Shown: positions 13,456 to 21,384 of the stretch, piece by piece
Position numbering within the stretch: position 1 is the first letter of the stretch
Layout of the letters: each line of letters opens with the position of its first letter
Assembly: GCF_020171745.1 (NCBI RefSeq)
Contig: NZ_JAIVAH010000020.1
Coordinates: 1-64,000, forward strand
From: Prescottella equi
GTDB taxonomy: Bacteria > Actinomycetota > Actinomycetes > Mycobacteriales > Mycobacteriaceae
Length of the DNA stretch: 64,000 nt
Direction: 5' to 3'
Notes under the pieces: generated by a model
The model's input: the letters and a program-made list of their open reading frames with translations, nothing else
Database searches by the model: none
What the model was told of the DNA's origin: nothing
Position numbers and translations under genes: made by a program

Positions 13456-15180
13456 ATGAACACCACCCACCACGACAGTGACGTGATCATCGTCGGCGCC
13501 GGACCCGTCGGTCTGATGCTCGCGAACATCCTCGGCATGTACGGCCGGTCGGTCACCGTGCTCGAGGCGCTCGACGACCTCATCGACTACCCCCGCGGCG
13601 TCGGACTCGACGACGAGTCCTTCCGCACGATCCAGACCGTCGATCTGGTCGAGTCCGTGCGCCCGCACACCAATCCGCAGCACATCATGCGACTGGTCAA
13701 CGGCGCCGGGAAGGTCATCCTGGTCAACAACCCGCAGACCGTCGAGTTCGGGTGGGAGCGCAAGCACGGGTTCATCCAGCCCGAGGTGGACCGCGCACTG
13801 TACGAAGGCCTTTCGAGGTTCGACGACGTGCGCGTCCTGTTCGGCCACCAGGTCGAGACGGTCGAGGAGGATGCCGACTCGGTCACCGCGATCGCCCGCG
13901 TCGCCGGCCCCGACGGCGAGGTCGAGGAACACCGGTTCCGGGCCCGATTCCTGGTGGGCTGCGAAGGCGGCAAGTCGCCGACCCGCAAGCGCCTGGGCGT
14001 CACGTTCGAGGGCGAATCCCCCTCGACGCGTTGGCTCGTCGTGGACGTGAACAACGATCCGCTCGGCACCCCGAACGTGTTCCTCGGGGCCGACCCCAAG
14101 CGCCCCTACGTCTCGATCGGCCTGCCGCACGCGGTGCGCCGCTGGGAGTTCATGCTGCACGACGGTGAAACCGAGGAGCAGGTCACCGATCCCGCCTTCG
14201 TGAACCAGCTTCTCGCCGAGCATGTTCCGGATCCGTCGAAGCTCGAGTTCATCCGGCGTCGAGTGTTCACGCACCACGGCCGGGTGGCGTCGAGCTTCCG
14301 CAAGGGCCGCCAGATCGTCGCCGGCGACGCCGCGCACCTGATGCCGGTGTGGATGGGCCAGGGCTGGAACTCCGGCATGCGCGACGCGACGAACCTCGGC
14401 TGGAAGCTGGCGGCCGTGCTGTCCGGACAGGCCGACGCCGCGCTCCTCGACACCTACACCGACGAACGCAAGGACCACGCGCAGGCGATGGTCGACCTGT
14501 CGCTCACGTTCGGCAAGTTCATCAAGATCACCAACCCGGCGGCCGCCGCCCTGCGCGACGCCGCGTCGTCCGCACTGAACCTCTTCCCGCAGGTCAAGAG
14601 CTACTTCGCGGACATGCGGTTCAAGCCGATGCCGCGCTACACCCGGGGCGTGCTCGCCGATCCCACGACGCAGGCGTCGGGCCGGGCGGCGGCGCAGCTG
14701 ACCAGTCGGCTGATCCCGGTGCGGACCGCGAACAGCACGGTGTCGCCCGTGGGTGTGCAGTTCCCGCAGCCGCGGGTGCACACCCGCGACGCCGCCGACG
14801 TCCTGCTCGACGACGCGATCGGCAACTGGTGGTCGGTGCTGGTGTGGGGCAACAACCCCCGCGACCTGCTCCCTCAGGAGTCGCTCGACAAGCTCGACGC
14901 GCTGGGCGCCCGGCTGGTGGCGATGGTCCCCGAGACGCAGCGCGAGTGGGCCGAGAAGTACATGGACGACGACGTCGTGGTCCTCGGTGATCACACCGGT
15001 CGCTTGAAGAAGTGGTTCGACGACCGCCCCACCCCGATCGTCTTCCTGCGCCCGGACCGTTTCGTGGCCGGCGCCTGCCTGGCCCAGCACGCCCCCGCCA
15101 CGCTCGACGCCATCCTCGCGGCAATGTCGTTCACCGGCCGCCCCGCCTCGGTCGCCGCCCAGCCGTCGCTCGCCAACTGA
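13456..15180 (+). CDS. mhpA: 3-(3-hydroxyphenyl)propionate / 3-hydroxycinnamate hydroxylase
   Basis: FAD-dependent aromatic monooxygenase of 574 residues that converts 3-(3-hydroxyphenyl)propionate to the 2,3-dihydroxy compound with NADH and oxygen. Marks of the class A flavin hydroxylases are GAGPVG at 14-19, the DG-like segment, and GDAAHLMPVWMGQG starting at Gly290-Asp291, where FAD is held. The C-terminal thioredoxin-like domain is present. GAGGAA precedes the ATG. mhpC follows after 11 bases, then mhpB. Two candidate IclR operators lie in the 160-base leader. Confidence 0.92.
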   Translation: MNTTHHDSDVIIVGAGPVGLMLANILGMYGRSVTVLEALDDLIDYPRGVGLDDESFRTIQTVDLVESVRPHTNPQHIMRLVNGAGKVILVNNPQTVEFGWERKHGFIQPEVDRALYEGLSRFDDVRVLFGHQVETVEEDADSVTAIARVAGPDGEVEEHRFRARFLVGCEGGKSPTRKRLGVTFEGESPSTRWLVVDVNNDPLGTPNVFLGADPKRPYVSIGLPHAVRRWEFMLHDGETEEQVTDPAFVNQLLAEHVPDPSKLEFIRRRVFTHHGRVASSFRKGRQIVAGDAAHLMPVWMGQGWNSGMRDATNLGWKLAAVLSGQADAALLDTYTDERKDHAQAMVDLSLTFGKFIKITNPAAAALRDAASSALNLFPQVKSYFADMRFKPMPRYTRGVLADPTTQASGRAAAQLTSRLIPVRTANSTVSPVGVQFPQPRVHTRDAADVLLDDAIGNWWSVLVWGNNPRDLLPQESLDKLDALGARLVAMVPETQREWAEKYMDDDVVVLGDHTGRLKKWFDDRPTPIVFLRPDRFVAGACLAQHAPATLDAILAAMSFTGRPASVAAQPSLAN

Positions 15181-15191
15181 AGGAGACCTCC

Positions 15192-16055
15192 ATGTCCGTC
15201 CCCACCCCCGATTACACGACCGACGCCTTCTTCGGACTCGAGGACAGGTGGCTCGAGACCGCCCACGGCGAGCTCACGCACTACCACGAGCTCGGTGAGG
15301 GCACCCCGATCCTGTTCCTGCACGGCTCCGGGACCGGTGTCACCGCGGCCGCGAACTGGTGGCTGAACCTGCCCGAATTGAGCCGGCACGGCCGCTGCAT
15401 CGCGATCGACTCGATCGGTTACGGGCAGAGCGTGGTCGCCGACGGCACCGCGTACGGCATCAAGGAGTGGGTGCGCCACGCCGTCCGCGTCCTCGACGCG
15501 CTCGGCATCGACAAGACGTGGATCGTCGGCAACTCCCTCGGCGGCTGGCTCGCCTTCCAGTTCGCGATCGACTTCCCCGAGCGCCTGCTGGGCATCGTGT
15601 CGATGGGCACCGGCGGCGCCAAGCTCACCGGAGCGCTTGCCGCGCACGCGAATCCGACCCTCACCGAGGCCGGCATCCGCAAGACCCTCGAGATGTTCGT
15701 GGTCGACAAGTCGCTGGTGACCGACGAACTGGTGTCGCTGCGCTACCAGTCGGCCCTCAACGACACGGCATCCGATCGGCTCGCCGACGTCGTCGCGGCC
15801 CGCGACCGGGACCGGCACGCGCTGCCGCTGGACTTCGACGTCCTCGCCCGCCTCGACGTCCCGGTGCTGCTGATCCACGGCGTCCAGGACGTCGTGATCC
15901 CGGTGTCGCGGACGTGGGATCTGCTGAACGTGGTCCCGCATGCCGACGCCCACGTCTTCAGCCAGTGCGGCCACTGGTCGCAGGTCGAGCGCGCGTCCGA
16001 GTTCAACGAGGTCGTCGGCAGCTACCTCGCCCGCCACGCCGACACCGAGCGCTGA
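15192..16055 (+). CDS. mhpC: 2-hydroxy-6-oxonona-2,4-dienedioate hydrolase
   Basis: Alpha/beta-hydrolase of 287 residues that splits the meta-cleavage product of 2,3-dihydroxyphenylpropionate into 2-hydroxypentadienoate and succinate. The catalytic triad is Ser115 (GNSLGG), Asp233 (GVQDVVIP) and His261 (CGHWSQ), and HGSG at 44-47 forms the oxyanion loop. A Shine-Dalgarno AGGAG lies seven bases ahead of the ATG. It sits between mhpA and mhpB in one operon with short gaps. The later enzymes MhpD, MhpE and MhpF are not encoded nearby. Confidence 0.92.
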   Translation: MSVPTPDYTTDAFFGLEDRWLETAHGELTHYHELGEGTPILFLHGSGTGVTAAANWWLNLPELSRHGRCIAIDSIGYGQSVVADGTAYGIKEWVRHAVRVLDALGIDKTWIVGNSLGGWLAFQFAIDFPERLLGIVSMGTGGAKLTGALAAHANPTLTEAGIRKTLEMFVVDKSLVTDELVSLRYQSALNDTASDRLADVVAARDRDRHALPLDFDVLARLDVPVLLIHGVQDVVIPVSRTWDLLNVVPHADAHVFSQCGHWSQVERASEFNEVVGSYLARHADTER

Positions 16056-16071
16056 CGGGAGGAGAAGCGTC

Positions 16072-17013
16072 ATGCCGCAAGCCCTGCTGTGCATGTCCCA
16101 CAGCCCGCTGCTCGACCACGCCGACCCGCCCGCCGACGTCGTCGCGTCGGTGCAGGACGCGTTCGAGCACGCGCGCGGGTTCGTCCGGGACTTCGATCCC
16201 GAGCTGGTCGTGAACTTCGGCCCGGACCACTTCAACGGGTTCTTCTACGACCTGATGCCGCCGTTCTGTCTCGGCTACCGCGCGCACGGCACCGGCGACT
16301 ACGACTCGTTCGCCGGTGACCTCGACGTCCCGGCGGAGATCGCCGAGGATCTCGCCCAGTTCGTGATCGACCGGGGCATCGACCTGGCGATCTCGCGGCG
16401 GATGGAGGTCGACCACGGTGCGGTGCAGCCGATGGAGATCCTGCACGACGGCGACGCCTCCGCCCGGCCGGTGCTGCCGATCTTCGTGAACTCGGTGGCC
16501 CGTCCGTTCGTCCCGATGTCCCGCGTGCGGGCGTTCGGGCAGGCCGTCGGCGAGTACTTCCGCACCACCGACCGTCGGGTGCTGTTCATCGGTTCGGGCG
16601 GGCTCTCCCACGACCCGCCGGTTCCGCAGTACGCGACCGCCACCGATACGCAGCGCGAGTTCCTCACCGCCGGTAGGCATCCCACACCGGAAGCCCGGGC
16701 GGCCCGACAGGCCAACACGATCGCGACCGCGCGCCGGTTCGCGGCCGGCGAGGCCGACATCATGGACCTCAATCCCGACTGGGACCGCGCGTTCCTCGAG
16801 GTGTGCCGGTCCGGGCGCGTCGAGGACTTCGACCGCTACACCGCCGACGGTATGGACGCCGTCGCCGGGCACTCCTCGCACGAGGTCCGCACCTGGGTGG
16901 CGGCGTACTCGGCGCTGCACGCATGCGGAGACTACGACGTGACCTACGAGTTCTACCGGCCGATCCCGGAGTACATCGCGGGCTTCGCGGTCACCACCGC
17001 GGTCCCGCGCTGA
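16072..17013 (+). CDS. mhpB: 2,3-dihydroxyphenylpropionate 1,2-dioxygenase
   Basis: Class III (LigB-type) extradiol dioxygenase of 313 residues that opens the catechol ring beside the side chain, using Fe(II) and oxygen. His10, His53, the catalytic His115 (MEVDHG) and His180 (GGLSHDPP) match the E. coli MhpB positions His115 and His179. GGGAGGAG precedes the ATG by a few bases. It is the last gene of the mhpACB operon; an inverted repeat follows 11 bases after the stop. Confidence 0.93.
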   Translation: MPQALLCMSHSPLLDHADPPADVVASVQDAFEHARGFVRDFDPELVVNFGPDHFNGFFYDLMPPFCLGYRAHGTGDYDSFAGDLDVPAEIAEDLAQFVIDRGIDLAISRRMEVDHGAVQPMEILHDGDASARPVLPIFVNSVARPFVPMSRVRAFGQAVGEYFRTTDRRVLFIGSGGLSHDPPVPQYATATDTQREFLTAGRHPTPEARAARQANTIATARRFAAGEADIMDLNPDWDRAFLEVCRSGRVEDFDRYTADGMDAVAGHSSHEVRTWVAAYSALHACGDYDVTYEFYRPIPEYIAGFAVTTAVPR

Positions 17014-17024
17014 CCCTTCGCCCC

Positions 17025-17081
17025 GGTGGCCGAATGTCATACGCGTCTCGCCCGACCGAACGCATGTGACATTCGGCCACC
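17025..17081. repeat. Intergenic inverted repeat after mhpB
   Basis: Two perfect 15-base arms (17025-17039 and 17067-17081; core GGTGGCCGAATGTCA) flank a 27-base centre. It follows mhpB and may end that transcript. The shape resembles the repeat at 3372-3434, so it may be a dispersed palindromic element. Confidence 0.65.
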
Positions 17082-17107
17082 GAACGGGGTTGACAACTTC
17101 GGCGATC

Positions 17108-17125
17108 TGTCTCACAGTCGAGACA
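17108..17125. promoter_or_regulatory. Candidate TetR operator at the P450 start
   Basis: Inverted repeat TGTCTC-N6-GAGACA ends on the first base of the P450 start codon. A TTGACA at 17090-17095 lies just upstream. The downstream overlapping TetR gene makes it a plausible autoregulatory site, but the arms are only six bases. Confidence 0.4.
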
Positions 17126-18357
17126 TGACGACGACCATGTCCGGCAAGGCGTCCTACGTTCCCCGCTCCGGCGCGTCGTGGCGGGATCCGTGGCCGATGT
17201 ACGCGGCGCTGCGCGATCACGACCCCGTCCACCACGTGGTGCCCGACGGCTCGCCGCAGGACGACTACTGGGTGCTCACCCGACACGAGGACGTCTACAC
17301 CGCGGCGCGCGACGCCGAGACGTTCTCGTCCGCCGAGGGCCTGACGATGACGTACGGCGAACTCGACAAGATCGGTCTGCGCGACAATCCGCCGCTGGTG
17401 ATGCTCGACCCGCCGGTGCACACGCAGTTCCGCCGCCTGGTCGCGCGCGGCTTCACGCCCCGGCAGGTGGAGGCCGTCGAACCCGAGGTGCGCCGTTTCG
17501 TCGTCGAACGCCTCGAGAGTCTGCGCGCGGCCGGCGAGGGCGACATCGTCACGGAACTGTTCAAGCCGTTGCCGAGCATGGTCGTCGCCCACTACCTCGG
17601 CGTCCCGCCGGAGGACCGCGGCCGGTTCGACGGCTGGACCGATGCCATCGTCGCCGCCAACGCGACCGGCGATCCGCTCGCCGCCCAGACCGCGGTGGTC
17701 GAACTCATGACCTACTTCGGCGGCCTGATCGAGCGCCGCACGTCCGACGCGGCCGCCGGCAACTCTGGCGACGACACGATCTCGCACCTGGTCGCGGCGG
17801 GCGTCGGCGCGGACGGCGACGTCTCCGGCCTGCTCTCGATCCTCGGTTTCGCGTTCACCATGGTGACCGGCGGCAACGACACCACCACCGGAATGCTCGG
17901 TGGCGCAGTGCAACTGCTGACCCGACGTCGCGGTCAGCGGCAGCTTCTCCTCGACGACCCGTCGCTCATCCCGGGTGCCGTCGAGGAACTGCTGCGCCTC
18001 ACCTCGCCGGTCCAGGGGCTGGCCCGCACCACCACGTGCGACGTCACGATCGACGACGTCACGATTCCCGCGGGCCGCAAGGTGCTGCTGGTGTACGGGT
18101 CCGCGAACCGTGACCCCCGCATGTTCGGCGAGAACGCCGAGGAACTCGACGTCCGGCGAAATCCCAAGCAGATCATGACGTTCAGCCACGGCAACCACCA
18201 CTGCCTCGGCGCGGCGGCCGCGCGCATGCAGGCCCGGGTCGCGCTCGAGGAACTGCTCGCCCGCTGCCCCGACTTCGAGGTCGACATCGACGGCGTCGAG
18301 TACGCCGCGGGCAACTACGTGCGACGGCCCACGCGCGTCCCGTTCCGCGCCGGATGA
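17125..18357 (+). CDS. Cytochrome P450
   Basis: Soluble haem monooxygenase of 410 residues. The I-helix oxygen motif is GGNDTT at 249-254, the ExxR motif is EELLR, and the haem loop FSHGNHHCLG at 353-362 places the ligand at Cys360. The layout is that of bacterial class I P450s that need a ferredoxin and a reductase. Neither is adjacent; the flavin reductase at 2117-3367 is one possible partner. Its stop overlaps the start of a TetR gene (ATGA). Its place next to the mhp genes suggests it oxidises an aromatic or alicyclic precursor, but the substrate is unknown. Confidence 0.92.
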   Translation: MTTTMSGKASYVPRSGASWRDPWPMYAALRDHDPVHHVVPDGSPQDDYWVLTRHEDVYTAARDAETFSSAEGLTMTYGELDKIGLRDNPPLVMLDPPVHTQFRRLVARGFTPRQVEAVEPEVRRFVVERLESLRAAGEGDIVTELFKPLPSMVVAHYLGVPPEDRGRFDGWTDAIVAANATGDPLAAQTAVVELMTYFGGLIERRTSDAAAGNSGDDTISHLVAAGVGADGDVSGLLSILGFAFTMVTGGNDTTTGMLGGAVQLLTRRRGQRQLLLDDPSLIPGAVEELLRLTSPVQGLARTTTCDVTIDDVTIPAGRKVLLVYGSANRDPRMFGENAEELDVRRNPKQIMTFSHGNHHCLGAAAARMQARVALEELLARCPDFEVDIDGVEYAAGNYVRRPTRVPFRAG

Positions 18358-18971
18358 CGATGTCTTCCAGCACATCCGGTTCGTGGCTGAGCGACGAACG
18401 CAGCGAGGCGGCCGCCGGGAAGATCCTCGACGCGGCCGCCGAACTGTTCGTCGTGCGCGGCGTCGCGTCCACCGGCATGGCCGAGGTAGCGAAGGCCGCG
18501 GGTTGCTCTCGCGCGACGCTCTACCGCTACTTCGACAACCGCCGGGCCCTGCACCGGGCGTTCGTGCACCGCGAGGCCCGTCGGCTCGGCGAGAGCGTCG
18601 CGGCGGCCGTCGCGCCGATCACCGACCCGCGGGAGCGGGTGACCGAGGCCGTCCTTCTGTCCGTCCGCGAGGTCCGCTCGACGCCCACGCTCGCCGCATG
18701 GTTCGGCCTCGGCGACGCGGGCCTGGCCTCGGAACTCGCGAGCACGTCCGAGGTGATCGAGGTGCTCGGCACCGCGTTCCTCTCCGACGTCTGGAACGCC
18801 GACGACGCCGAGATCGCCCGCCGCGCGCGGTGGTCGGTGCGCGCGATCGTCTCGCTCCTCACGGTGCCGGGCATCGACGACGCCGACGAGCGCGCGATGA
18901 TCGAGCAGTTCCTCGTGCCGGTGCTACTGCCTCCCACGCCTGCCCCGGCCGCGAGTCGTCCGCGTTCGTAG
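18354..18971 (+). CDS. TetR-family regulator, overlaps the P450 gene
   Basis: Repressor of 205 residues with an N-terminal HTH (GMAEVAKAAGCSRATLYRYF near residues 40-60) and a helical ligand-binding domain. It starts inside the P450 stop (ATGA overlap), so the two are co-translated. It probably controls the P450 promoter, where TGTCTC-N6-GAGACA is a candidate operator. The convergent methyltransferase gene ends 18 bases away. Confidence 0.88.
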   Translation: MTMSSSTSGSWLSDERSEAAAGKILDAAAELFVVRGVASTGMAEVAKAAGCSRATLYRYFDNRRALHRAFVHREARRLGESVAAAVAPITDPRERVTEAVLLSVREVRSTPTLAAWFGLGDAGLASELASTSEVIEVLGTAFLSDVWNADDAEIARRARWSVRAIVSLLTVPGIDDADERAMIEQFLVPVLLPPTPAPAASRPRS

Positions 18972-18989
18972 ACCGACCACTCACCGGAT

Positions 18990-19607
18990 CTACTGCCGGC
19001 GCGCGACGATCGCCCCGTGTGGCCGGTAACCGCTCCCCGTCCGGGTGTGCGTCTCGATCAGCTCGAAGCCGGCCTCGAGCAACACGCGGCCGAGTTCGTC
19101 CACCGGCCACCGGTAGGCGGTGGCCGCGGCATGGTCGAACGGCTCGACGACGGCTCCCTCGAAGAAGCCCACCAACAACCCCCCGCCCGGCCGGACCACG
19201 CGCGCGAACTCGCGGAGTGGAACCCCGATCTCCTCCGGGTCGTGATGAATCAGCGAGTACCAGGACAGAACACCACCCAGTGATTCCGTCTCGGCGTCCA
19301 GGGCCTCGAAGCTGCCGAGGTCGAAGGTGAGCGACGGATACGTCCCGCGTGCCCGTTCGACGAACTCGGGAACGAGATCGATTCCGCTCACGGCCATTCC
19401 TTGCTCGGCCAGGAAATCGGTCCACTGCCCGGGACCGCACCCCGCGTCGAGTATGGGATCCGTCACGGTGGCCGCCCAGCTGCGCACCAGGGTCCGATCG
19501 GAGGAATGCGTCGACGTCATGGAGCCGAACAGGTCCGTGTACTCCCGAGATCTGGCCGAGTAGGCCTCCCGGACGAACTCGGCTCTCCGGGCATTCGTGG
19601 TCGCCAT
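18990..19607 (-). CDS. Class I SAM-dependent methyltransferase
   Basis: Protein of 205 residues with the SAM-binding motif LDAGCGPG at 53-60, the acidic end of strand 2 (GIDLVPEF), and a methyltransferase-11-type domain. The substrate is unknown. The ATG at 19605-19607 is chosen because upstream in-frame sequence is long and without a ribosome site. It is convergent with the TetR gene and divergent from the MaoC-like gene; a promoter region of about 96 bases separates the latter pair. Confidence 0.82.
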   Translation of the reverse strand: MATTNARRAEFVREAYSARSREYTDLFGSMTSTHSSDRTLVRSWAATVTDPILDAGCGPGQWTDFLAEQGMAVSGIDLVPEFVERARGTYPSLTFDLGSFEALDAETESLGGVLSWYSLIHHDPEEIGVPLREFARVVRPGGGLLVGFFEGAVVEPFDHAAATAYRWPVDELGRVLLEAGFELIETHTRTGSGYRPHGAIVARRQ

Positions 19608-19703
19608 GCCGGCAATGATCGCCGACGAGCTTGTAACACCGCGCGTGGCGCGGCCGGATACACGGACGGACACATCAGTCGGGGGACACGAGGGAGCATG
19701 TCG

Positions 19704-20222
19704 ATGAGCACAACCGAACACGGATTCGCGGAATCGTCGCGACAGCTCCAGCCCGGCCTGGCGCTCCGGTCCTCCGACGTCTACGTCGTCGGGCGGGAGA
19801 AGGTGCGCGAGTTCGCCCGCGGGATCCTCGCGATGGATCCGGTGCATCACGACGTCGATGCCGCTCGGCAGTCCGGGTACGCGGACCTCGTCGCCCCGCC
19901 CACGTTCACCGCGGTGGTGACCGCGACCCTGATCCGGGACATGCTGACCGATCCCGACTCCGCGATCGACCTGAGCAGGCAGACGCCGATCCACGTGAAC
20001 GAGAAGATCGTCCTCGCGGCCCCCATCGTGGCCGGTGACGTCCTCACCGCGTCGCTGACGGTCACCGGCGCCAGCGAGCGCGGCGGCGCAGTCTTCCTCG
20101 ACACCCAGACCGTCCTGCGCACCGCGGACGGCGAGCCCCGGTCGACGGTGTCGTCGTCGATCCTGCTCACCCCCAACACCGAGCCGGTGAGCCCCGAACC
20201 GGAACTGGTCGGAGCCCGCTGA
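19704..20222 (+). CDS. MaoC-like N-terminal dehydratase domain protein (HadA/FAS1 type)
   Basis: Single hot-dog-fold protein of 172 residues related to the FAS1-type dehydratase N-terminal domain and to HadA/HadC. These act in pairs on 3-hydroxyacyl thioesters. The catalytic His/Asp of the active hydratase-2 subunit is not evident, so it may need a partner such as HadB, which is not encoded nearby. The ATG at 19704 has AGGGAG seven bases upstream; the ATG at 19698 is too close to it. It is the last gene before the backbone resumes. Confidence 0.7.
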   Translation: MSTTEHGFAESSRQLQPGLALRSSDVYVVGREKVREFARGILAMDPVHHDVDAARQSGYADLVAPPTFTAVVTATLIRDMLTDPDSAIDLSRQTPIHVNEKIVLAAPIVAGDVLTASLTVTGASERGGAVFLDTQTVLRTADGEPRSTVSSSILLTPNTEPVSPEPELVGAR

Positions 20223-20243
20223 CCGGACCTACGGCGCAAACGC

Positions 20244-20924
20244 CTACGTCGTGAACAGCGGGATCGCACCGGCCCGGCGGGCGTAGACCGAGCCGAACCG
20301 CGCGTCGAGCCGCAGCCACGACGGCGTCGTCCGCACCCGCACGATCTCGCTCTCGGCGATCGCGTCGAGGTCGGTGTCGGCGGCGGCCGGACGGCCATCG
20401 GCGAGCGGCACGAAACCCATTCCGGTGAGCGCGAACACCGTTCGCATGGACACCGCCACCTCGGTGCCGCCGCCCGTCACCTCGAGCACCTTCTGGTCGA
20501 GCAGCGACGTGGGCGGTCCCTGCGCGCTGCCGTGCTCCTTGGCCAGCGCGGCGCCGCGCTGCGCCAACCCGAGCAGGACCCGGGCCGGTACGTCGTCCAC
20601 GTGGACGAAGCCCGATTCCGGCGGCAGGGCGCCGCGCCACGCCGAGTCCATCGCGAATCCCGGGTCGATCTCCCCGGAGTCCCCGCCGAGCGCCTGCAAC
20701 AGCACGTCGCCGGCCGCAGTGGTGTCCGCCGGACGGATGTCCCCGGACACGACGCGGGTCGCCAGGGCGTCGAATCCCGTTGGCGCCCACACCGACACCC
20801 GCCCGTCGCTGCGGCGCTTGATCCGGATGACCGCGGCCTCGTCGAGGTGGATCGCCCGCCCGACGAACACCGCGAGATCCGCGCGATCCGCCGGCTCGGG
20901 AATCGTCAGAACCCGCTCAGGCAC
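20244..20924 (-). CDS. Conserved actinobacterial protein, Rv2474c-like
   Basis: Protein of 226 residues of unknown function. It has no signal peptide, transmembrane segment or catalytic motif that I recognise. Its GTG start overlaps the stop of the upstream thioesterase gene by eight bases, and with gdh it forms a tight minus-strand operon. Gene order matches Rv2476c-Rv2475c-Rv2474c, so the association with the glutamate dehydrogenase gene is conserved. Confidence 0.75.
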   Translation of the reverse strand: MPERVLTIPEPADRADLAVFVGRAIHLDEAAVIRIKRRSDGRVSVWAPTGFDALATRVVSGDIRPADTTAAGDVLLQALGGDSGEIDPGFAMDSAWRGALPPESGFVHVDDVPARVLLGLAQRGAALAKEHGSAQGPPTSLLDQKVLEVTGGGTEVAVSMRTVFALTGMGFVPLADGRPAAADTDLDAIAESEIVRVRTTPSWLRLDARFGSVYARRAGAIPLFTT

Positions 20925-21384
20925 GCTTCCACAACTCCAGGTATCCCCGCTCGGACGGCGTCAGCCGGCGCAGCCGCTGCGTGCCGATGTCGAAGGCCGC
21001 GATCTGCGTCGACGCCACGATCGACGGCGGGGTCGACGGCGCCGCTCCCCCGCGCCGCACCTCGTACGCGATCGTGAAGTCCACGGCCCGAATCTGTTCC
21101 ACCCACATCAGGACGTCGAGCGGGCTGTCCTGGTGGCGGAGCTGGCCGCGGTAGCGCACCCGCAGGTCGGCGATCACGGCGCCGTCGCGCAACGTCACGG
21201 TCGGCGCACCGTCCTCGAACAGCCACGGAATCCGCGCCTCCTCGAGCAGCGTCACCATCCGCGCGTGGTTGACGTGCTGGAACGCGTCCATGTCCGACCA
21301 CCGGACCACGACGCGCGTGTGGAATCCCACCGGCTCGGCGCCGACGGCCTTCCCGTTGTGCACGGCCTCCTGGGAACCGCTCAC
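20917..21384 (-). CDS. Hot-dog acyl-CoA thioesterase (Rv2475c-like)
   Basis: 4-hydroxybenzoyl-CoA thioesterase-type protein of 155 residues. The catalytic segment RWSDMDAFQHVNHARM holds the family Asp and the following His-Val-Asn. The substrate is not known. The GTG start overlaps the gdh stop (GTGA at 21381-21384), and the end overlaps the next gene, so translation of the three genes is coupled. A second thioesterase of the same family lies on the other side of gdh. Confidence 0.85.
   Translation of the reverse strand: MSGSQEAVHNGKAVGAEPVGFHTRVVVRWSDMDAFQHVNHARMVTLLEEARIPWLFEDGAPTVTLRDGAVIADLRVRYRGQLRHQDSPLDVLMWVEQIRAVDFTIAYEVRRGGAAPSTPPSIVASTQIAAFDIGTQRLRRLTPSERGYLELWKRA

Noticed and set aside
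17090-17118. TTGACA-N17-CACAGT as a P450 promoter
   Set aside because: The -35 box is good, but the -10 box is poor and would leave only about six leader bases. It is mentioned only as context for the operator.
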